A stretch of 16,917 nucleotides of DNA, from positions 1 through 16,917 of the forward strand of contig CANPZR010000022.1 in assembly GCA_947589175.1 (NCBI GenBank). Direction: 5' to 3'. The DNA is from an uncultured Lachnospiraceae bacterium. GTDB taxonomy: Bacteria; Bacillota; Clostridia; Lachnospirales; Lachnospiraceae. Positions 13,020-16,917 of the stretch are shown here, piece after piece. Position 1 is the stretch's first letter. Every line of letters begins with the position of its first letter. The position numbers and the translations under genes were made by a program. A model generated the notes under the pieces. The model did not search any database and was not told the origin of the DNA. It saw only the letters and a list, made by a program, of their open reading frames with translations.

Positions 13020-13157
13020 AAAGAAAGGCGTCTGCTGTAACAGACGCCTCTCAAACGGATAGTATCCTGCTCTAAAAGCGGGTGCTCCCAAGCAAAGGTT
13101 ATAATGTCCTAAAGGACACCGCCTAGCCTGTTTGCACGACAGGTTAGGCAGTTTTTA
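13020..13157 (+). ncRNA. Putative type I antitoxin RNA 2, antisense to the toxin 2 mRNA 3' UTR
   Basis: Same plan as RNA 1. The 5' hairpin AGGCGTCTG/CAGACGCCT (13026-13034 with 13041-13049) is followed on the opposite strand by TTTCTTT, so it doubles as the toxin terminator. A small hairpin TGTCCT/AGGACA lies at 13105-13118. The RNA ends in a strong terminator: 13121-13131 pairs with 13139-13149 (one G-U), then AGTTTTTATTTT. The T run contains the complement of the toxin 2 stop codon, so RNA and toxin coding sequence just touch. Confidence 0.68.
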
Positions 13158-13271
13158 TTTTCGCTTGTTCTTCTTATCTATGTAGACAAGCAACGCTATC
13201 AGCAGAGTTCCGGAAGATACCAGCAAAGCCAATATTCCCAGAAAAACCATAATAGTTTCATAATCTGTCAT
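13155..13271 (-). CDS. Small holin-like hydrophobic toxin 2 (type I toxin-antitoxin)
   Basis: 38 aa: MTDYETIMVFLGILALLVSS, then GTLLIALLVYIDKKNKRK. A single long membrane helix (about 7-31) is flanked by a short acidic N-terminus and a basic C-terminus, the hallmark of putative holin-like toxins. The ATG at 13271 follows GGGAGGTGA with 5-bp spacing. Upstream, the leader holds GCCTCCC, complementary to the GGGAGG ribosome binding site, separated from it by a GTCGGCA/TGCCGGAC stem, so translation is probably repressed until the leader is refolded or processed. The promoter is at 13384-13412. It faces the convergent antisense RNA gene at 13020-13157 and is the most intact of the loci here. Confidence 0.82.
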   Translation of the reverse strand: MTDYETIMVFLGILALLVSSGTLLIALLVYIDKKNKRK

Positions 13272-13383
13272 CAGCGTCACCTCCCATCTGGTGTAAGTCC
13301 GGCAAATCATAGATTATGCCGACTAAATTTACAGTGACAGCTTGGGAGGCTACCACCCCGTCGAAGGACTTTTCCGTGTGAAA

Positions 13384-13412
13384 ATTTTAACATATTTCAT
13401 GCACCCATTCAA
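13384..13412 (-). promoter_or_regulatory. Promoter of holin-like toxin 2
   Basis: On the minus strand TTGAAT (13412-13407), 17-bp spacer, TAAAAT (13389-13384); same core hexamers as toxin 1, with a leader of about 105 nt. Confidence 0.75.
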
Positions 13413-13488
13413 GAGAAATTTGAGCAAAAAAATCCTAGAGGAAAATAAGACTTTTCAACGTAGGGATCAAAGCGTTGTGCTAAATAGT

Positions 13489-13611
13489 GTCTGTTATTTC
13501 CCCGTGGTGCTCTGGGCAAAAGAAAAACCATTGGTCGGAATGCTGATGATGCCAAAGACACTGGCGTATGTGTGGATGATCTGTATGGGGCTGGGGTTAA
13601 TCGGAGGGTGA
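13489..13611 (+). pseudogene. 3' remnant of the multi-spanning membrane protein gene
   Basis: Encodes CYFPVVLWAKEKPLVGMLMM, then PKTLAYVWMICMGLGLIGG-stop, matching the last 40 residues of the gene at 12267-12957 (12838-12957) with a few substitutions. Nothing upstream matches, so only the 3' end of a second copy survives. Confidence 0.85.
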
Positions 13612-13619
13612 AATTTCTA

Positions 13620-13648
13620 TTGAATATTGTATAGATATATGTTATATT
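13620..13648 (+). promoter_or_regulatory. Promoter of the relB/relE-like operon
   Basis: TTGAAT (13620-13625), 17-bp spacer, TATATT (13643-13648), 42 bp before the antitoxin ATG. No clear operator palindrome was made out. Confidence 0.65.
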
Positions 13649-13690
13649 TTTCATAAAAGAAAATGAACAATTCAGAGAGGAGGATGAACA

Positions 13691-13906
13691 ATGAGCAACA
13701 GAGAAAGAATCATTCAATTATTAGATATTATCCCAGATTATAAAATTGGATATGTACTGGCATATGTTCAAGGAGTAGCAGCAGACGAGGAAGCAGATGA
13801 TATTTTTTGTCAGAGAATGCTGGAAAATTATGAAAACGATCCTGATCCCGAGAAAGATGTAACCTACACATTAGAAGAATGCAAAAAAGAATGGGGGATT
13901 GATTGA
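13691..13906 (+). CDS. RelB-like type II antitoxin
   Basis: 71 aa, acidic, mostly helical: MSNRERIIQLLDIIPDYKIG, then YVLAYVQGVAADEEADDIF and a C-terminal DVTYTLEECKKEWGID. Short proteins with the PDYKIGYVLAYVQG block and a (Y/T)xLEECKKEWG end commonly precede RelE/YafQ-type toxins in gut Clostridia. The ATG at 13691 follows GAGGAGG. The stop overlaps the next ATG (TGATG at 13904-13908), the usual coupling of antitoxin and toxin. The antitoxin appears intact although its toxin is truncated. It has no obvious DNA-binding fold at its N-terminus, so autoregulation cannot be asserted. Confidence 0.75.
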   Translation: MSNRERIIQLLDIIPDYKIGYVLAYVQGVAADEEADDIFCQRMLENYENDPDPEKDVTYTLEECKKEWGID

Positions 13907-14061
13907 TGTATCAGATTATCCTCAGAAAGAAAGCCAAAAAATTCATTGATAAACTCCCAAAAAATGAACGTATAAGGATAGTCCGAGCCATAGAAACTCT
14001 CCCAAACGGCGAAGATATCAAAAAGTTAAAAGGACATAACGATTTATTGCGTCTAAGATGA
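13906..14061 (+). pseudogene. RelE/YafQ-like toxin, 3' half deleted
   Basis: 51 aa: MYQIILRKKAKKFIDKLPKN, then ERIRIVRAIETLPNGEDIKK and LKGHNDLLRLR before a premature TGA. RelE-family toxins of this type are about 80-90 aa, and the missing part (after RLR, usually VGxYRVIF and a C-terminal basic/Tyr or His segment) carries the catalytic residues, so this copy should not cleave mRNA. The break lies exactly where the coding sequence of holin-like toxin 3 arrives from the opposite strand, indicating one deletion or recombination joint. It is translationally coupled to the antitoxin. Confidence 0.8.
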
Positions 14062-14168
14062 TCCTTATCTCTGTCGAGAAAGGCAAGCAACGCTACAATA
14101 AAGCTACCAAAGGCAATCAGCAGACCGATTACCCCTATAAATATCAATATGATATCCGCAGCAGTCAT
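13911..14168 (-). pseudogene. Holin-like toxin 3 with its 3' end fused to antisense relE sequence
   Basis: The ATG at 14168 follows GGGAGGTGG. Residues 1-37 (MTAADIILIFIGVIGLLIAF, then GSFIVALLAFLDRDKDH) are a normal holin-like toxin with one membrane helix. After the joint near 14055 the frame runs antisense through the relE-like gene to 13911, adding about 48 unrelated residues (85 aa in total). The natural stop, 3' UTR and antisense RNA gene are absent. The promoter (14320-14348) and the leader with GCCTCCC opposite GGGAGG remain. It is probably non-toxic because of the tail; otherwise leader folding would be its only visible control. Confidence 0.75.
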
Positions 14169-14177
14169 TGGCGCCAC

Positions 14178-14319
14178 CTCCCTTCCAACGCACTATGTAT
14201 GTTTGTATAACCGGCAAGCCGGTTATCGACCCGGGAGGCTACCTCTACGCTTCGCTCCGGTCGGCACTAAACAAGCGTCCCCCGGACGCTTAGCGCCCTG
14301 TCATGGGTTCCATAGTGAA
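14178..14319 (-). promoter_or_regulatory. Structured leader of holin-like toxin 3
   Basis: On the minus strand the leader has the inverted repeat AAGCGTCC/GGACGCTT (14272-14290 region), then the anti-SD GCCTCCC, a 7-bp AACCGGC/GCCGGTT hairpin, then the GGGAGGTGG ribosome binding site. The order anti-SD, hairpin, SD is shared with toxin 2 and, more loosely, toxin 1. Confidence 0.6.
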
Positions 14320-14348
14320 ATATTAATACACTCCGGCGGGAATTTCAA
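14320..14348 (-). promoter_or_regulatory. Promoter of holin-like toxin 3
   Basis: On the minus strand TTGAAA (14348-14343), 17-bp spacer, TAATAT (14325-14320). Confidence 0.7.
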
Positions 14349-14433
14349 TCAGATTTTCTTTTTGTGGAATATGTGGAAAATGCTTCGAAATCAATCTCAA
14401 AATAATTTCCGATACATATTCACCGCAATGCAA

Positions 14434-14482
14434 CGGTTTTTCTTTTGCCTAGAGCACCATTTATTTTGGGGCGAGTCTCCCC
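14434..14482 (-). pseudogene. 49-bp deletion scar of the membrane protein gene
   Basis: Read on the minus strand, the first half matches 12484-12509 (GGGGAGACTCGCCCCAAAAT region) and the second half matches 12850-12875 (GGTGCTCTGGGCAAAAGAAA region), joined at a shared TGGTG. About 345 bp between them are missing. This is a remnant of another gene copy, in the opposite orientation. The remaining parts of 14349-14533 hold nothing I can identify. Confidence 0.8.
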
Positions 14483-14542
14483 TATGCTCATATCTGTCAT
14501 AAGACACATATGTACTATTGCGTGCGGCATCGGAAGGAGAAT

Positions 14543-15898
14543 TTACTTCAGGGCGTCAAGGTCAAGTTTGTAAATCAGCTTTTCATTTACCTGTTCACGC
14601 TCTAAGAACATCAGCATATACATCGGATAATAGGTAATCCTGCCATTCACTTTTACATTGTCGTTTTGGAAAACATATGCCTCCGGTATCGCGTAGTCTG
14701 CGTTTTCCATGACCGAGGTAAGCGCGGCGTGTCTTGTGTAGCCTTTGCCCGACTTTATTTCAATTGGTAAGACCTCGCCGTTTTTCTCGATAAGGAAATC
14801 AAGCTCTCCCTGCTTTCTGCTGTTGAAGTAATAAAGGTCAAAGCCGTGCGCCGTCAGCTCCTGCGCCGCGGCATTTTCATATACGGAACCATAATTGATA
14901 TCCTTATCGTGATTTAGTATTTTTATCTGTATGCCATTCATATACATGGAAGCCAAAAGTCCCACATCTGACAGAAACAGCTTAAACAGATTCGTTGATT
15001 GCGACAGTTTGAGAGGGATGACAGGTTCGCTGGCGCAGAATGTCGGCAGCGCCACACCTGCGTCCTTCAACCAAATGAAGCTATTCGTATATCTTGAAAA
15101 CTTAAAATTCTCATTGAGGTTTTTCAAAATGAATCTTTTATTTTTCGAATTTAACTCGCTCGGAATCAAATCAAATATTTCCTCGATATACCGCTTATGC
15201 TCTGGATCATATTGACCGATATCCATTTTATAAAGCGTGATAATGGAGGTCTGCTCGCGCCTGACTTCCTGTAAATTGTTTGTCTCCAAATATTTATTTA
15301 CGGCCGCCGGCATCCCGCCGACAATAAGATAGAGCTCGAAAAGAGCAGTCATTTTTTCGTGTATTAAAGCGTCTGCGGGCGTCTTCGTTTCAAAAGCGTT
15401 CCTGAGCGATGAGATAATCCTTTCCGAAACACCGTTTGCCACGGCAAACTCTTCAAAATCGAGTGGAAACATCTCCGCCACATCCATATATCCGACCGGT
15501 ACCGAGCGAATATTTTTCAACTCGATTCCGAGAAGCGAGCCGCTAAGAATATACTTATAGCGGCCCTCCTCCACAAGAAATTTAATAGCTGTAATGATCT
15601 CCTTGCAGGCCTGAACCTCGTCAAAGAATATAAGCGTCTCTCCGGGTATCAGCGGAGAGCTCGCGACAGCCGACAGCCTGAGAAGAAGATCGTTGCTGTT
15701 TTTTGCGTTTTCAAACAGACTCTGTGCCGACCTGTCTTGAAGGAAGTTGATTTCCACGACCGAACTGTAATGCTTTGCGGCAAAATCGCGGATAATATAT
15801 GTTTTCCCGACCTGCCGCGCGCCGGTAACAAGCAGTGCCTTCTTGCCTGGGGATTCGTAAAACCTCTGAAGCTCCTTCTCAATTTTTCTTTTAATCAT
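14543..15898 (-). CDS. AAA_14/DUF4143 ATP-binding protein, copy B
   Basis: 451 aa from the ATG at 15898 after GAGGGG, nearly identical to the copy at 10256-11611, so the same features hold: Walker A GARQVGKT (26-33), Walker B LIFFDEVQ (89-96), DUF4143 middle, PD-(D/E)XK-like end. The two substitutions (Ile to Met and Leu to Val near the C-terminus) are conservative and the frame is intact, so both copies should be functional. Its promoter (TTGGCA, 17 bp, TATAAT) and two CGGACA sites (15914-15919 and 15947-15952) are inside the duplicated segment. The third, upstream CGGACA of copy A is lost because the joint falls just before it, so the copies may be regulated differently. Confidence 0.93.
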   Translation of the reverse strand: MIKRKIEKELQRFYESPGKKALLVTGARQVGKTYIIRDFAAKHYSSVVEINFLQDRSAQSLFENAKNSNDLLLRLSAVASSPLIPGETLIFFDEVQACKEIITAIKFLVEEGRYKYILSGSLLGIELKNIRSVPVGYMDVAEMFPLDFEEFAVANGVSERIISSLRNAFETKTPADALIHEKMTALFELYLIVGGMPAAVNKYLETNNLQEVRREQTSIITLYKMDIGQYDPEHKRYIEEIFDLIPSELNSKNKRFILKNLNENFKFSRYTNSFIWLKDAGVALPTFCASEPVIPLKLSQSTNLFKLFLSDVGLLASMYMNGIQIKILNHDKDINYGSVYENAAAQELTAHGFDLYYFNSRKQGELDFLIEKNGEVLPIEIKSGKGYTRHAALTSVMENADYAIPEAYVFQNDNVKVNGRITYYPMYMLMFLEREQVNEKLIYKLDLDALK

Positions 15899-15913
15899 AT
15901 AGCAGCGCCCCTC

Positions 15914-15952
15914 TGTCCGTTTTTCAATATTGATTATATCATATTTTGTCCG
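15914..15952 (-). promoter_or_regulatory. ATPase copy B promoter with two CGGACA sites
   Basis: Same -35/-10 as copy A, with CGGACA at 15952-15947 and 15919-15914 (33-bp spacing). The upstream third site present in copy A is replaced by unrelated sequence after 15972. Confidence 0.55.
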
Positions 15953-15972
15953 TTTTGCCAATGCATGATTCA

Positions 15973-16183
15973 TTTAAGTTTCCCCATTTTTTATCATTAA
16001 TCATCCAAAAGTTCCTATTTCAAAGTATTCCGCTAACGTCATCTGTTGTGATTATTCTTTTTTCAAAAGAAAGCAGCTTATACCCAAACGCGTTCCCGCC
16101 AGAACATGCTCTATGGCATATCCCAGTGTACAAGTATATTGTCACATCATAACCAAAAAAGAAAAAACGATGTCCGATGCGGG
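15973..16183. other. Intergenic stretch without identifiable gene
   Basis: AT-rich sequence between ATPase copy B and the kinase-like gene. A minus-strand frame at about 16064-16150 (CTLGYAIEHVLAGTRLGISC, then FLLKKE-stop) could be the 3' scrap of a lost gene, but it has no start and I do not recognise it. Confidence 0.4.
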
Positions 16184-16212
16184 TTGAGTTGTTTTTATTA
16201 CTATGCTACAAT
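16184..16212 (+). promoter_or_regulatory. Promoter of the kinase-like gene
   Basis: TTGAGT (16184-16189), 17-bp spacer, TACAAT (16207-16212), 48 bp before the ATG. Confidence 0.7.
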
Positions 16213-16260
16213 AGAAACGCAAAAATAAATTTTTAGCGAAATCGCAGAGGAGACAATCTA

Positions 16261-16797
16261 ATGAAGATTCTTTTATTTGGCGTATCTAACGTGGGTAAAA
16301 CAACAGTGGCAAAGCTTTTGGCCAAACGTTTGGGCATAGCGTTTTATGATTTGGATATCGAGGTAAAGAAACATTTGGAAATGACGCTTGAAGAGTTTGT
16401 GCAAACCGCTAATTTGAGATGGAGAGATCAAAAACGCGGGAGCATTATAAAAAAGATCATTCGGCTGGAAGAGGATATGGTCTTTGCGATTGCGCCGATT
16501 TCTTATACGCATAATTTTAAAACACGGATAATTGCGGATGATATACTTCCAATCGAGCTATATGATACTGCGCAAAATATTTTTTCCAGGCTTGTGTTCA
16601 GTGATGAGAATGACAAGACCTACTCAGACGATCAATACAGGGATGCGCATAGAGACTATTACTTAAAAGAAATTCAGGGAGATTTGGACTGGTATAGGAG
16701 AATATATGAGGAAATGGGCATACGGAATCGAATATTTATAAATAATGATCCGCCGGAAAAGGTGGTAGATAGGATTATTTCAGAATATGGTCTGTAG
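16261..16797 (+). CDS. Shikimate-kinase-like P-loop protein
   Basis: 178 aa; ATG at 16261 after AGAGGAG. Walker A GVSNVGKTT is at residues 7-15, followed by AKLLAKRLGIAFYDLDIEV, where DLD at about 30-32 matches the Asp-x-Asp of shikimate kinases. The length also fits that family. Other shikimate-kinase signatures are weak: no clear FRxxE is seen, only NLRWRDQKRG at about 51-60, and the lid and GGG regions are not evident. It may therefore phosphorylate another small molecule or be an AAA_33/cytidylate-like kinase. It stands alone behind its own promoter and is not next to aromatic amino-acid genes, which argues against a core pathway role. Confidence 0.65.
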   Translation: MKILLFGVSNVGKTTVAKLLAKRLGIAFYDLDIEVKKHLEMTLEEFVQTANLRWRDQKRGSIIKKIIRLEEDMVFAIAPISYTHNFKTRIIADDILPIELYDTAQNIFSRLVFSDENDKTYSDDQYRDAHRDYYLKEIQGDLDWYRRIYEEMGIRNRIFINNDPPEKVVDRIISEYGL

Positions 16798-16834
16798 ACT
16801 TTTTGCCTTGACAAACAGCACATGAACGAAACAA

Positions 16835-16917
16835 ATGCCACAGATTGGGCAAGCGATATTCTGCATCGCCTATCTGATATTTGACCTGATTGCGACCATT
16901 ATTTTTTTTGCAAATGC
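16835..16917 (+). CDS. 5' part of another copy of the multi-spanning membrane protein gene
   Basis: Runs off the right edge. The frame MPQIGQAIFCIAYLIFDLIA, then TIIFFANA, matches residues 12-38 of the gene at 12267-12957, with the T8 tract followed directly by GCA so that this frame stays open. The sequence before the ATG at 16835 has lost alignment with the other copy: an ATG at 16822 is out of frame (it stops after about 20 codons) and no ribosome binding site precedes 16835. The start is therefore uncertain and the 5' end may be damaged, possibly by a small indel. Whether the rest is intact lies outside the window. Confidence 0.6.
   Translation, partial: MPQIGQAIFCIAYLIFDLIATIIFFAN

Larger units (their letters stand above)
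14534..15972. repeat. 1439-bp duplicated segment, copy B (ATPase gene and promoter)
   Basis: Second copy of 10247-11685 in the same orientation, with five single-base differences clustered at 14588-14693. No terminal inverted repeats or target duplication are visible at its ends. Confidence 0.92.

Overview
The window looks like a chromosome segment of a spore-forming gut Firmicute, most likely Lachnospiraceae (Clostridium cluster XIVa). The indicators are a fused secDF, a SpoIIQ-like pseudopeptidase gene behind a sigma-F-type promoter, a FeoA-FeoB fusion, an ECF sigma factor paired with a membrane-anchored partner, a CptIN toxin-antitoxin module, and strong AGGAGG-type ribosome binding sites. 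This placement is inference from gene content; no rRNA or tRNA is present. Housekeeping genes are GC-rich and long, while the accessory stretches are AT-rich and mosaic.

Layout. 1-692 (-): start of a secreted Ig-like (Big_2) surface protein with a repeat-rich Thr/Pro tail that runs off the left edge. 743-1036 (-): its leader, which can fold into a large multibranched RNA closed by a 13-bp stem and ended by a terminator. 1084-2158: a cassette of about 1 kb between two 64-bp direct repeats, carrying a type III toxin-antitoxin system (cptI RNA repeats, terminator, cptN) and a gene scrap. The repeats are copies of the terminator hairpin of the neighbouring spoIIQ-like gene. 2179-5278 (-): spoIIQ-like gene and secDF. 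5479-7836 (+): feoAB fusion, divergent from secDF. 7940-10167 (+): ECF sigma factor and membrane-anchored partner, separated by a 149-bp run of five hairpins.

10247-16917 is a scrambled accessory island. It holds two nearly identical copies of an AAA/DUF4143 ATPase gene. It also holds three holin-like small hydrophobic toxin genes, all on the minus strand; two face convergent antisense RNA genes. A fourth such locus is reduced to a 3' remnant. There is a type II relB/relE-like pair with a truncated toxin, a shikimate-kinase-like P-loop gene, and at least four whole or partial copies of one multi-spanning membrane protein gene (one frameshifted, two remnants, one cut by the window edge).

How it works together. 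The window contains type I, II and III toxin-antitoxin modules, several decayed. The most informative observations are: the type I architecture (SD-sequestering leaders, and one hairpin serving as toxin terminator on one strand and antitoxin 5' hairpin on the other); a single deletion that fused and disabled two toxins of different types tail to tail; covariation between the cptI repeats; the large leader RNA; and the hairpin run between the sigma factor and its partner. No transposase, integrase, CRISPR array or tRNA gene was seen.
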